Positions 34,906 to 43,282 of a DNA stretch of 64,000 nt are shown here, in pieces (within the stretch, counting starts at the first letter, position 1; each line of letters starts with the position of its first letter). Under the pieces are notes generated by a model, which made no database searches, was not told the DNA's origin, and saw nothing but the letters and a program-made list of their open reading frames with translations. Source of the DNA: Pontibacter pamirensis (GTDB lineage: Bacteria > Bacteroidota > Bacteroidia > Cytophagales > Hymenobacteraceae); NCBI RefSeq assembly GCF_010015475.1, contig NZ_SSNI01000004.1, positions 124,001 to 188,000 of the forward strand. Reading direction: 5' to 3'. The translations under genes and the position numbers were made by a program.

Positions 34906-36018
34906 TTATTCGATTGTCTTGAATAAGCGGCTCCAGCGAATTCTGTCAAAGAAGCTGCCTTCCGGATTAGTAGACATCCAAATCATGACGGCTTTACCAA
35001 CTAAGTGGTCTTCGGGTACATAGCCCCAGTAGCGGGAGTCAAGAGAGTTATGGCGGTTATCACCCATCATGAAGTAATAGTTCTGCTTAAAGGTATACTC
35101 GTTCACTTCAGCACCGTCTATAAATAACTTTCCATCACGTATGTCCACATTTTCATTGCGCTCATACTCCAAGATAACTTTTTCGTAAAAAGGCAGCGTT
35201 TCCGGTGTAATAGCCACTGTGGCACCTTCTTGGGGAATATAAATAGGGCCGTAATTATCTTTGTTCCACTCATACCTGCTTGGCACTTGTGGGAATACTT
35301 CCGGATCAGCTTTGCCAGGCAGGTCCTTCAGCAGAATAACATCTGTGATAAAATTCAACTGTGCCATTTGCGCGGCCAGCTCCGGAGATGCATCTACTAC
35401 ATAGCCGTTTTCATAAGGTATTACATCGCGCAAGTTTATATTGCGGTCCTGGAAGAACTTCTCTGACAGTTGTGTATTAGGCACCAGCAGGTACTTATAC
35501 TGCAGGCCGTCGGGCGCATCAACCGCATTGCCGTTGATGAACACCTGCATGTCTCTTACCTCAAGCGAATCTCCGGGTAAGCCAATGGCACGCTTAATAT
35601 AATTGGTGCGCAAGTCAGCGGGGTGCTCTTCTTCCGGCGGATAATTAAATACAACTACATCATTGTGTTTTACCTTCGAAAAGCCTGGCAGGCGGTGAGG
35701 CTCCAGTTGAATAGCATCAGAATAGGAGGGGATGTTGGTTCCCCAGATCGTCTGGTGTGTTAAAGGAACCTGTAGCGGCGTGATGGGGGTGCGGGGCCCG
35801 TAATGCAACTTGCTTACAAATAGGAAATCACCAACCAGCAACGACTTCTCCATAGACGGAGTAGGAATAGTATAAGCCTCAAATGTTGCCCAGCGGATCA
35901 AACTGGCTGCCACCACCGCGAAGATGATAGCATCGCCCCATTCACGGGCAAAACTCTTCTTTTTTTTCGGCGCCTTTGTTACTGGTTTCTTTTCCCAGAA
36001 TTTCACTTTCATCTGCAA
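34906..36018 (-). CDS. lepB: signal peptidase I
   Basis: A 370-aa type I signal peptidase that cleaves Sec and Tat signal peptides at the periplasmic face. One helix (~29-45) follows a basic N-terminus. Catalytic Ser55 is in IPTPSMEKSL and the Lys142 general base is in NYIKRAIGLPGDS; MMGDNRHNSLDSRYWG is box E. The long insert between boxes C and E (~165-290) is typical for Bacteroidota. A second ATG two codons later (36012) is equally possible. Last gene of the par-dapB operon, 9 bp after dapB. Confidence 0.95.
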   Translation of the reverse strand: MQMKVKFWEKKPVTKAPKKKKSFAREWGDAIIFAVVAASLIRWATFEAYTIPTPSMEKSLLVGDFLFVSKLHYGPRTPITPLQVPLTHQTIWGTNIPSYSDAIQLEPHRLPGFSKVKHNDVVVFNYPPEEEHPADLRTNYIKRAIGLPGDSLEVRDMQVFINGNAVDAPDGLQYKYLLVPNTQLSEKFFQDRNINLRDVIPYENGYVVDASPELAAQMAQLNFITDVILLKDLPGKADPEVFPQVPSRYEWNKDNYGPIYIPQEGATVAITPETLPFYEKVILEYERNENVDIRDGKLFIDGAEVNEYTFKQNYYFMMGDNRHNSLDSRYWGYVPEDHLVGKAVMIWMSTNPEGSFFDRIRWSRLFKTIE

Positions 36019-36027
36019 TAGCTATGG

Positions 36028-36744
36028 TTACAGGTTTAGCATGTCCTTCATGCCGTATACGCCTTCGCGGTCTATAAGCCACTCAGCTGCCATTACGGCA
36101 CCTTCGGCAAAACCTGTGCGGCTATGGGCAATATGGCCAAGTTCTATTTTGTCAACTTCAGAGGCATAGGTAACAATGTGCGTACCAACCACATCAGGTT
36201 CACGCTCAGAAGTGATGTTTAATTTACTTTTTTCTTCCGGATTATCAGCCACCCAGCCTTCTAAATTTATGTAGCTTGATAGAATGCCCTCTGCCGCTGT
36301 TATGCCGGTGCCACTAGGTTTGTCTACTTTCTGCAAATGGTGCACCTCTCTAATGGAAACATCGTAAGCCTTATATGTCTGCATCTTGCTGGCAATGTAT
36401 TCATTGAAGTGAAAGAACAGATTTACTCCCACACTATAATTAGACGCATAGAAGAAGGCTCCTTTCTTCTTAAGGCACAAGGCAACAGCCTCTTCAAATT
36501 TATCTAACCAACCCGTAGAGCCAGACACAACCGGTATGCCATGCACCAGGCAGTAGGATACATTACCGAAGGCAGATTCAGGGTGCGTGAACTCAATGGC
36601 TACATCAGTATTGTCAGAAGTATAGTTTTTTAATTCTTGGGCATTATCATGGTCTATTTTGCCTATGATTTCATGGCCTTTCGCCAAAGCCGTCTGCTCA
36701 ATGGTTTTACCCATTTTGCCATAGCCTATCAGGAGAATCTTCAT
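36028..36744 (-). CDS. dapB: 4-hydroxy-tetrahydrodipicolinate reductase
   Basis: A 238-aa DapB in the lysine/meso-diaminopimelate pathway, reducing the DapA product with NAD(P)H. LLIGYGKMGKTIEQ is the nucleotide-binding motif, IEFTHPESAF and GSTGW follow, and the active-site stretch EVHHLQKVDKPSGTGITAAE contains the catalytic His and Lys. Short compared with the E. coli enzyme, as in other Bacteroidota. It overlaps the DUF5683 gene by 4 nt and precedes lepB by 9 bp. Confidence 0.95.
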   Translation of the reverse strand: MKILLIGYGKMGKTIEQTALAKGHEIIGKIDHDNAQELKNYTSDNTDVAIEFTHPESAFGNVSYCLVHGIPVVSGSTGWLDKFEEAVALCLKKKGAFFYASNYSVGVNLFFHFNEYIASKMQTYKAYDVSIREVHHLQKVDKPSGTGITAAEGILSSYINLEGWVADNPEEKSKLNITSEREPDVVGTHIVTYASEVDKIELGHIAHSRTGFAEGAVMAAEWLIDREGVYGMKDMLNL

Positions 36745-37406
36745 TTCGATCGGGTGTATAAAGTAAAAGTTAAACCAGGTGACACGGAATTTAAAGGACC
36801 GGCAACAGGTATAATACCTGGCTGAATACGCAGTGCCAGGTCATCACTCACATCAAACTCCTTCAGGTGACCATGTACATACGCCTCTGCAATTTGCAGC
36901 ACATGCGCGCCAATAGAAAGCAGAACGGTCAGATCCCGGTTGCGGCGGTAATAATCCCGGCGGTATTTGAGGTTATTGTAAGCTTGACTTCCGATTGTTA
37001 CGCCGTTACTTACTCCTAAGAAAGGGTGGTCCGCATACTCATCAGTCGATGCCACGCCCTCACTTAAGCGTGTGTTCAATGCAATTCTGTAGCTTTGGTA
37101 ATTAGTGTGGTTGTCTATCAGGAAGTAACCCAGTACGGCACCAGTTGCATAAACGATAGGTATCTTCCAATAAGCCCTGTTGTAGAACTGGCCGGCTCCG
37201 GGTAAAATTGCCGAGTACAATGCTGCCTTGGCTGGCTCGTCCAATTCCTTCAGCTTGCTTAAAAAAAAGCCACCACTATCAGCCAGCGTGTCTGGAGGAA
37301 TAACCATTACGGAGTCTGGACCAACGGTTATGACCTGCGCGTTTGCAGAAGTATACAAGAACAGTATACTCAGCAGCAGTACTGCAAACCCGGTGTACAG
37401 CCTCAT
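36741..37406 (-). CDS. DUF5683 domain protein
   Basis: A 221-aa protein with an N-terminal signal sequence (LYTGFAVLLLSILFLYTSANAQ). The DUF5683 core AALYSAILPGAGQFYNRAYWKIPIVY (cited in part) and GYFLIDNHTNYQSYR follow, and the C-terminus is short and hydrophobic. Function unknown; probably envelope-located. In Bacteroidota it sits between parB and dapB, as here (9 bp after parB, 4-nt overlap with dapB). Confidence 0.88.
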   Translation of the reverse strand: MRLYTGFAVLLLSILFLYTSANAQVITVGPDSVMVIPPDTLADSGGFFLSKLKELDEPAKAALYSAILPGAGQFYNRAYWKIPIVYATGAVLGYFLIDNHTNYQSYRIALNTRLSEGVASTDEYADHPFLGVSNGVTIGSQAYNNLKYRRDYYRRNRDLTVLLSIGAHVLQIAEAYVHGHLKEFDVSDDLALRIQPGIIPVAGPLNSVSPGLTFTLYTRSK

Positions 37407-37415
37407 GTAGCTTTC

Positions 37416-38330
37416 TTAGTAGTTTAGGATATCTAAAATACGATTCAGTTCATCCACTGACAGGAAAGGAATCTTGATTTCTCCTTTGCCTTCGTTGTTT
37501 GCCTTTACCTGTATCTTCGTGCCGAACTGAGAAGACAGGCGTGTTTCTACGCCTTTCAGTTCCCCATCGTATTTGTTAAACTGTAGCTTTTGCTGATTGT
37601 TAGGCTTTTTGTTAGCGTTCTGAAGGTTCCGTACCAGTTCTTCCACCTTTCTCACGGATAACTCTTTGGCAACTACCTCCTTAAACACGTCCAGCTGCTT
37701 CTCTATTGTATCAATATTAATGAGCGCGCGGGCATGACCCATGCTGATAATATTGTCGCGCAGGGCAATCTGGATATCTGGTGGCAGTTTGAGCAAGCGC
37801 AGGTAATTGGTGACGGTGGTACGCTTTTTACCGACACGGTCTCCCAGTTCCTCTTGCTTCAGGCTACACTCCGACAGCAGGCGCTGATAGGAGAGGGCGA
37901 TCTCAATGGCATTCAGGTTTTCGCGCTGAATGTTCTCAATAAGCGCCATCTCCAGCATCTGCTGGTCGTCTGCTTTGCGGATATAAGCTGGAATAACAGT
38001 TAATCCGGCAATTTTAGAAGCCTGGTAGCGGCGTTCCCCTGAAATTAGCTGATAGCTGTTCTGGTCGAGTTGCCGAACAGTAATTGGCTGGATTATACCT
38101 TGTACTTTAATAGACTCCGCCAATTCCTCCAGCGCAGTTTGGTCGAAATGGGTACGCGGCTGGAATGGGTTCGTCTGGATCTGATCTATGGCTATATCTG
38201 CGATGGTATTGACTTCGTTTATAGTGGAAGATTCGGTTTTCCCAGTGTACTTGTTACCCTCTAAAAGAGAGCCAAGACCTCTTCCGAGGCCGCCTGTGCG
38301 TTTAACTGCTGGTTTTTTGTTGTCAGACAT
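37416..38330 (-). CDS. parB: chromosome partitioning protein ParB
   Basis: 304 aa from ATG 38330 (MSDNKKPAVKRTGGLGRGLGSLL, the ParA-activating type N-terminus); an upstream in-frame start at 38384 would overlap parA by 35 nt and is less likely. The CTPase/ParB-N domain carries QPRTHFDQTALEELAESI and the GERRYQASKIAGL arginine patch. The helix-turn-helix is near KRTTVTNYLRLLKLP. It spreads from parS and with ParA segregates origins. I did not find a TGTTTCACGTGAAACA-like parS in the window. Confidence 0.95.
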   Translation of the reverse strand: MSDNKKPAVKRTGGLGRGLGSLLEGNKYTGKTESSTINEVNTIADIAIDQIQTNPFQPRTHFDQTALEELAESIKVQGIIQPITVRQLDQNSYQLISGERRYQASKIAGLTVIPAYIRKADDQQMLEMALIENIQRENLNAIEIALSYQRLLSECSLKQEELGDRVGKKRTTVTNYLRLLKLPPDIQIALRDNIISMGHARALINIDTIEKQLDVFKEVVAKELSVRKVEELVRNLQNANKKPNNQQKLQFNKYDGELKGVETRLSSQFGTKIQVKANNEGKGEIKIPFLSVDELNRILDILNY

Positions 38331-38349
38331 GTAATGGGTAATGGTGTGG

Positions 38350-39132
38350 TTATTTCGCCAGCTCAACGCTGTTCTTCTCTGCAATTTCGCGGGCTAAGTT
38401 AAGGTAGCTTAAGGCTCCCTTGCTTTCCGCATCATGCAGCAGGGCAGGTATACCAAAGCTTGGAGACTCGCTCAACTTAACGTTTCTTGGGATAATGGTG
38501 TCAAACACCATCTGCTGAAAGTGCGTTTTCACCTCTTCCACCACCTGGTTACTCAGGCGCAGGCGCACATCATACATCGTCAGCAGAATGCCTTCGATAG
38601 CCAAATCAGTGTTCAGGCGCGACTGGATGATTTTGATTGTGTTCAGGAGCTTGCCTAAACCCTCCAAAGCAAAGTACTCGCACTGCACCGGGATAACCAC
38701 AGAATCTGCGGCGGTTAAGGAGTTTACCGTAATCAAACCCAAAGAAGGAGAGCAGTCGATGATGATAAAGTCGTAGTGCTGCTTCAGGCTCTTCAGCGCC
38801 TCCCGCATCTTTTCCTCGCGGTTGGGCACGTTGATCATTTCTACTTCAGCACCCACCAGGTCTATATGTGATGGAATGAGGTCGAGGAAGTCGATGTTAG
38901 GCGACTGCAGGATGATTTCCTCCACCTTTACATCCTCTACCATGCACTCATAGATGCTGCTGGTGATGGTAGCCGGATCAAAGCCCAGACCGGAAGTAGC
39001 ATTTGCCTGTGGATCTGCATCAACGAGTAAAGTCTTGAACTCCAGAGCTGCCAAACTCGCCGCCAGGTTAATGGCGGTAGTAGTTTTGCCAACCCCACCT
39101 TTTTGGTTTGCAACCGCGATTATTTTTCCCAT
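38350..39132 (-). CDS. parA: chromosome partitioning ATPase ParA (Soj)
   Basis: A 260-aa deviant Walker-A ATPase. [17 protein letters not shown] at residues 11-27 is the P-loop with signature lysines, [10 protein letters not shown] is the A' box and [11 protein letters not shown] is Walker B. The short N-terminus without an HTH marks the chromosomal type. It starts 7 bp after the UPF0173 gene and ends 19 bp before parB. Confidence 0.96.
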   Translation of the reverse strand: MGKIIAVANQKGGVGKTTTAINLAASLAALEFKTLLVDADPQANATSGLGFDPATITSSIYECMVEDVKVEEIILQSPNIDFLDLIPSHIDLVGAEVEMINVPNREEKMREALKSLKQHYDFIIIDCSPSLGLITVNSLTAADSVVIPVQCEYFALEGLGKLLNTIKIIQSRLNTDLAIEGILLTMYDVRLRLSNQVVEEVKTHFQQMVFDTIIPRNVKLSESPSFGIPALLHDAESKGALSYLNLAREIAEKNSVELAK

Positions 39133-39139
39133 TATAAAA

Positions 39140-39820
39140 TTAGAGATTTATAGTTTGACCTATCTCCATCAGAATAAGTTTCTTGTCTACCATTTTCGCA
39201 ACTTCCTTCACCTGCTCTTTATCTATTTCAATGTACGGGAAGGTATCGTAATGCATCCCAATAACGGTATCTACCTGCACAAAGTCTGCGGCAACCATGG
39301 CATCATGTATATCCATGGTAAAGTTATCGCCGATGGGCAGCAGGGCAAAATCCAGATCAAACTGCTCAGGAATGAGCTTCATGTCGTAAGTTAAGGCCGT
39401 ATCACCGGCAAAGTAAAAGGTCTGAGTTTCAGTTTCCACAACAAAACCTGCAGCAACCCCACCGTTTGAGCCGTCTGGCAATGAACTGGAGTGTACGGCA
39501 CTTACCATTTTAACAGTTCCAAAAGGAAGGGTAACCTTACCACCAATGTTCATCGGGTGCGTGTTCTCTACTCCTTTGTTGCCGTACCAGGTCGCAATTT
39601 CATGAATGGCTATGATGGTCGCCTTGTTATTATTGGCAATTTGCTCTGCGTCGTGCACATGGTCCTGATGGCCGTGCGAGAGCAGGATATAATCTGCTTT
39701 TATGTCATTCACGTCTATTGAAGAGGCAAGTTCATTAGGAGAGATAAAAGGATCAAACAAGATGCGGTTGTCCCCGATTTCAAATAAGAAGCATGACTGC
39801 CCGAAGTACGTAATATTCAT
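39140..39820 (-). CDS. UPF0173-type metal-dependent hydrolase (metallo-beta-lactamase fold)
   Basis: A 226-aa MBL-fold protein. The metal-binding HxHxDH motif is His49-Gly-His51-Gln-Asp53-His54. Further ligands lie in [10 protein letters not shown] and [13 protein letters not shown], and [10 protein letters not shown] is near the end. Matches the UPF0173/YtkL group, with unknown physiological substrate. First gene of the minus-strand operon that continues through parA, parB, DUF5683, dapB and lepB. Confidence 0.93.
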   Translation of the reverse strand: MNITYFGQSCFLFEIGDNRILFDPFISPNELASSIDVNDIKADYILLSHGHQDHVHDAEQIANNNKATIIAIHEIATWYGNKGVENTHPMNIGGKVTLPFGTVKMVSAVHSSSLPDGSNGGVAAGFVVETETQTFYFAGDTALTYDMKLIPEQFDLDFALLPIGDNFTMDIHDAMVAADFVQVDTVIGMHYDTFPYIEIDKEQVKEVAKMVDKKLILMEIGQTINL

Positions 39821-39874
39821 AATGCAGCTGTTTTAGTGTTTTCTTATAGCTATGCAAGATAGCTTAATTTTGCG

Positions 39875-39882
39875 CAAAGATA
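39875..39882 (-). promoter_or_regulatory. putative -7 element for the UPF0173-par-dapB-lepB operon
   Basis: On the minus strand TATCTTTG, an exact TAnnTTTG match, 55 bp upstream of the start. A TTTG at 39897-39900 lies 14 bp further upstream, closer than the usual 19. Confidence 0.45.
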
Positions 39883-40190
39883 CAGTTTTTTACCTACAAA
39901 GACCGATGCAATTCCGAACCCGCAGTACATTTTTTAAACAAAAGCCGGGTTCTCCCTTTCATGTGCCAGGGACTTTATATGGAAACGGATAAAGAAGGAT
40001 TTCGGTATAGTATGCTTGCGCTATAATGTAGCTGGTTTCAGATAATGTTAGAACTACCTAAATGCTCTAAGCTGTTGCTTCTCATGCTAACTTAGCACAT
40101 TGTAGTGTACTTAAAGGTATTTCTAAAAGGCGCTTCAATCTTTCTGATTAGGTATATAGAAGAAGATCTGGCTAAAAGGTAAAAACAAAG

Positions 40191-40222
40191 AAAGGGCAGC
40201 TGAAATTAATCAGCTGCCCTTT
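40191..40222 (-). terminator. terminator downstream of the YsnF pair
   Basis: A 13-bp perfect stem AAAGGGCAGCTGA/TCAGCTGCCCTTT with a 6-nt loop. On the minus strand it is followed by a T-rich run. Confidence 0.85.
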
Positions 40223-40255
40223 CCAGATTACTGGTTTTGCGTATTGTTACAAAAC

Positions 40256-41116
40256 TTATTTAGTAGCAGGACCTGTTTTATGGTCGTTTTTTGGTTTTAT
40301 CTTATCTACCTCTACGTCCTGCTTTTTCACAGTGTCGCGTATAGTTTCTTCGCGTGTACTGGTTTGTTTTCCTACGTTTACTTCCTCTACCACACGGGCT
40401 TGTTTTTCAACCATAGGTACCTCTGCATGCTCAATAAACTCTTTATCACCTTGCTTGAAGGTAGCTAAGTCTTTCTCGCTTGCAGGACGGTTTACAGCGT
40501 TGCGCTCTACCCGTACGTGCTCTTCACGCAGGCGCAGATGCTCTTCAACCGGTTTTTCAATAACACGGCTTCTTAAGCGAACGCCACCAGTTTCCACTTC
40601 ACGCTTTCCTACTTTCATTTCTTCCTGTACTACTGGTATGGAAGAGTTTATCCATTGGGCTCTCTTCTCACGAGGCATTGATTTATATTTCTCTGCACGC
40701 TCGTCTACATCAATAGCACCGAATTTATCCAACAGTTCAGCTGCACGCTGTGCTTGGTCCTTAGACTCTGCATGTACAGTTACGATAGAACCGTGTTGGG
40801 CAACTTCTGCATATTTGTTCCTGTCATTATCATCTGTAAACAGGTTGCTAAAGAAGTTACTGTCGTTATCAGAATCAGACTTGTTTGCAGCTGTTGCATT
40901 TGGATTTGCTGTTTTAGATGCTGTAGGATTTGGCCTGTCTGCCGCTGGGTTAGAGGTCGTGTTAGCTGTGTTAGCTGTACTACCACTTTTATCTTTTGCA
41001 CCTCTTACGGCAATGTCTATTTTGCTTTCAGGTATTCCGTTCGACATTAACTGTTGTGCGGCCATTTGTGCATCTACTCCATAATCGAATATTCCTATTA
41101 CTGTTTGTCCTTTCAT
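40256..41116 (-). CDS. YsnF/AvaK domain (DUF2382) stress-type protein
   Basis: 286 aa in three parts. Residues 1-~45 (VIGIFDYGVDAQMAAQQL) resemble the heat/general-stress 17M-like domain. Residues ~50-95 are an Asn/Ala/Thr/Ser-rich low-complexity linker. Residues ~165-275 form the DUF2382 repeat with alternating charged strands (VGKREVETGGVRLRSRV, MVEKQARVVEEVNVGKQ). No signal peptide. Homologues elsewhere are stress- or desiccation-linked, but function is not proven. It lies 48 bp downstream of a smaller paralogue. Confidence 0.85.
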   Translation of the reverse strand: MKGQTVIGIFDYGVDAQMAAQQLMSNGIPESKIDIAVRGAKDKSGSTANTANTTSNPAADRPNPTASKTANPNATAANKSDSDNDSNFFSNLFTDDNDRNKYAEVAQHGSIVTVHAESKDQAQRAAELLDKFGAIDVDERAEKYKSMPREKRAQWINSSIPVVQEEMKVGKREVETGGVRLRSRVIEKPVEEHLRLREEHVRVERNAVNRPASEKDLATFKQGDKEFIEHAEVPMVEKQARVVEEVNVGKQTSTREETIRDTVKKQDVEVDKIKPKNDHKTGPATK

Positions 41117-41164
41117 AGTTTGTGTTTTATATTTGGTTGTATTATACGTCGTAAAGCCTGATTT

Positions 41165-41719
41165 TCAGACTTTGTTTGGGTTTTCATTGTTTAAGTCAAC
41201 CCGGTTAACTTTCACTTCTTCTTTACGAAGTGTTATATGTTGGTTTTCTTTTGTTTCGTGCTTCCGTTTCGTCACATGAACTTCCTCTACCAGTTTTAGT
41301 CGTTTTGTAACGACTACCTCTTCTTCCAGTACAGAAATGATCATCACGTCCCCTTCATGGCGAACAGGAGGTGGGGGTGAGTCAACGTATTTGTTAATAG
41401 CAATTCGCTCTACATTTACTTCTTCATGCACAGTCGGAACATCTACTGTCACTTCCTCCTCATGTACGTCTTTAGAAACATGTACACTGCCAGTCTCCAC
41501 TGTTTTCTTATGTACCCTTATCTGTTCCTCAACAACCGGAATCACCCTAGGCTGCTGGTCGGCAGTTGTATTTATTTCTGCCGTTTCAGGAGTTTTGGCA
41601 GTCTCATTAGCAATAGTTCTACGCTCATCAACAACAGGTTTAGCGTTGTTTTTTGCTGATTCACTTTGCCTGAGCTTCTCCTCAAACTCTGATTGCATTT
41701 TATCTGATGATTCCTTCAT
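41165..41719 (-). CDS. YsnF/AvaK domain (DUF2382) protein, shorter paralogue
   Basis: 184 aa. The DUF2382 strands run from about residue 60 (PRVIPVVEEQIRVHKKTVETG) through DVHEEEVTVDVPTVHEEVNVERI and VLEEEVVVTKRLKLVEEVHV (cited in parts). It lacks the 17M-like N-terminal domain of its neighbour, having a Gln/Lys/Asn-rich charged start instead. Probably cotranscribed with the longer paralogue 48 bp downstream. Extremely rich in Glu, Val and Lys; probably cytoplasmic. Confidence 0.83.
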   Translation of the reverse strand: MKESSDKMQSEFEEKLRQSESAKNNAKPVVDERRTIANETAKTPETAEINTTADQQPRVIPVVEEQIRVHKKTVETGSVHVSKDVHEEEVTVDVPTVHEEVNVERIAINKYVDSPPPPVRHEGDVMIISVLEEEVVVTKRLKLVEEVHVTKRKHETKENQHITLRKEEVKVNRVDLNNENPNKV

Positions 41720-42073
41720 TCTACTTATGTATGTCCATATTAAAATATAGCTTTGCCGTGATTGCTATCATTAAACAGTCTATATTTTTATACGGTGGTA
41801 AGTAGAAATTGTTGGGAAAAATACTGAATCAGTCCAAATAGCAGCAGTAGTGGGAAGAGGTAATTTATCCCTTTTGATGCAGAATAATGTACAAAACTGG
41901 TTTTTACTTAGCAGCCTATGGGGAGGCTTTGTTTAGCGGTTAGTACAATGCTTAGCCATTGAATTTACAACCGAGACGAGGGTGTTGAGGAGGTGCGAAA
42001 TGACATCCGGACGTGATGAAGCATAATGTAGTGCAAAAAAACGTTGTCACTCATACACAGGGAACGGTTGGTA
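41720..42073. other. 354-bp intergenic region
   Basis: AT-rich, upstream of the YsnF pair and downstream of the DUF6438 gene. No frame, RNA, hairpin or consensus promoter recognised. Confidence 0.6.
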
Positions 42074-42562
42074 TTAATACGTAGGCCTTTTTTTCTCTTC
42101 TGCCCGTTGCCATATAAGTGTATGGAGCCACTCCTGAAACTGAATAAGCTCCTGAGGACCACCTTCCTCGTGCCTCACCTGCTTTACCTCCTTGCCGGCC
42201 TCGTAAAAGGTAAGGTAGGTGGTGGATATATCGCTCCAGTTTGTGAGGTAGCTGTCTTGCAGGTCTTTGTAATTTAACCTCTCAAGTTCCTGTTTCAGTT
42301 GCTGGAGCTCCTCCTCTGACAGCTGCAGTTGTATGGTGTCCTGAGCCAGGGCATTCCTGAATTCTACAAAGCTGATGCTGCCATCTTGGTATATGGTTGC
42401 ATTGTAGGCAGGGCATGTTCCAAGGCAGGGTGATTTCTGAAAAAGCAAAAGAGGCTGATTTGCTTGTCCTGCTTCTGAATTAGATAGTGCCTGACTTGCA
42501 TTGCATCCATTCATCAGTAGCCATAGGCATGTTATCAGTGATAGTAAAATATGTCTTTTCAT
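42074..42562 (-). CDS. DUF6438 domain protein, putative lipoprotein
   Basis: 162 aa from ATG 42562 (MKRHILLSLITCLWLLMNGC). The frame stays open up to 42736, but that extension would overlap the upstream gene and is rejected. A hydrophobic signal ends at a cysteine (LLMNGC, an imperfect lipobox). The DUF6438 core carries FQKSPCLGTCPAYNATIYQDG with two conserved cysteines, then a helix-rich EELQQLKQELERLNY region. Function unknown; envelope location inferred. 28 bp after the neighbouring lipoprotein gene, so probably cotranscribed. Confidence 0.8.
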   Translation of the reverse strand: MKRHILLSLITCLWLLMNGCNASQALSNSEAGQANQPLLLFQKSPCLGTCPAYNATIYQDGSISFVEFRNALAQDTIQLQLSEEELQQLKQELERLNYKDLQDSYLTNWSDISTTYLTFYEAGKEVKQVRHEEGGPQELIQFQEWLHTLIWQRAEEKKRPTY

Positions 42563-42590
42563 GTATAAATTCCTTTGTCTGTTTTGCCGC

Positions 42591-43187
42591 TCACTCCGCC
42601 GCTGGCAGTTTCCGGAACTGGTTATTTTCGAATTCATAAGCTTCTGGTGTACAATCGCGGCATTCACCATACACGGCAGTAGAGTCTGGCGGGTTGATGA
42701 TAAATAAGCGGCTATTGGAGGCATACTTTGCTCCAATGTTGCTTTGAAGTTTGTCCAGCACTTTGCCGGTCTCTCTATCTACCACATAATGTTGCTGGCA
42801 GTTGGTGCCACAGCCAACAGTTACCACAGTATACCTACCTGCAAAATTGACGCCTTCCTCCAGCCCTTTATTCAGGGCGGTGCGATAGGTACGGATATCG
42901 GTATGGCTGCTTTCATCCAAAGGAGCCATTTGGCCCCTATACATATCACCTACATCAAACTGTCCGCTGCGCGTATACTCTTCCTCAGTAATCTGGTAGC
43001 GCTGGTAGAGGTCAGGGTTTTGGTTTTCAGAAATAGGCATGGTAACGGAGTCTTCTGCTAACTGTTCGGCTAGCTCAGGATGCGTGCTGGCAATAGTGCC
43101 TTCTTCTGTACTTGACTGACAACTGAAAACAGTAAGGGCACAGAGCAATAGGACAGATTTTGCCAGGTTATATAGTGTTTTCTTCAT
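42591..43187 (-). CDS. putative lipoprotein of unknown function
   Basis: 198 aa, no family recognised. The signal peptide ends in a lipobox (TVFSC, Cys23). The mature part has an acidic start, a globular region (LEEGVNFAGRYTVVTVGCG) and two cysteine pairs: GCGTNC and ECRDC. INPPDSTAVYG is near the end. The cysteines suggest disulphides in the periplasm or a metal site (inference). First of two small lipoprotein genes; a terminator separates it from yidC. Confidence 0.75.
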   Translation of the reverse strand: MKKTLYNLAKSVLLLCALTVFSCQSSTEEGTIASTHPELAEQLAEDSVTMPISENQNPDLYQRYQITEEEYTRSGQFDVGDMYRGQMAPLDESSHTDIRTYRTALNKGLEEGVNFAGRYTVVTVGCGTNCQQHYVVDRETGKVLDKLQSNIGAKYASNSRLFIINPPDSTAVYGECRDCTPEAYEFENNQFRKLPAAE

Positions 43188-43226
43188 GATATTCCTTCAT
43201 ACGTGCTATGTACATGTATAGCCAAT

Positions 43227-43260
43227 AAAAAAGCCTCTCCGATTCCGGAAAGGCTTTTTT
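43227..43260 (-). terminator. yidC terminator
   Basis: A stem of AAAAAAGCCT paired with AGGCTTTTTT, with an inner TCCG/CGGA extension, 23 bp downstream of the yidC stop. Confidence 0.8.
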
Positions 43261-43282
43261 ACCTGTATTCATAAAATGAGTT

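Larger units (their letters stand above)
39821..40255 (-). other. 435-bp intergenic region
   Basis: Holds the par-operon promoter element (39875-39882) and the YsnF terminator (40191-40222). The ~300 bp between them has no frame or RNA I can support. Confidence 0.6.

Noticed and set aside
37416-39132. parS site near parAB
   Set aside because: I looked for a TGTTTCACGTGAAACA-like 16-mer here and in the rest of the window and saw none.
40332-41084. 250-aa plus-strand frame opposite the YsnF gene
   Set aside because: Open because the sense gene is rich in charged repeats; no independent start signal or motif.
42563-42736. N-terminal extension of the DUF6438 gene
   Set aside because: It would overlap the neighbouring lipoprotein gene and hide the signal peptide that starts at 42562.
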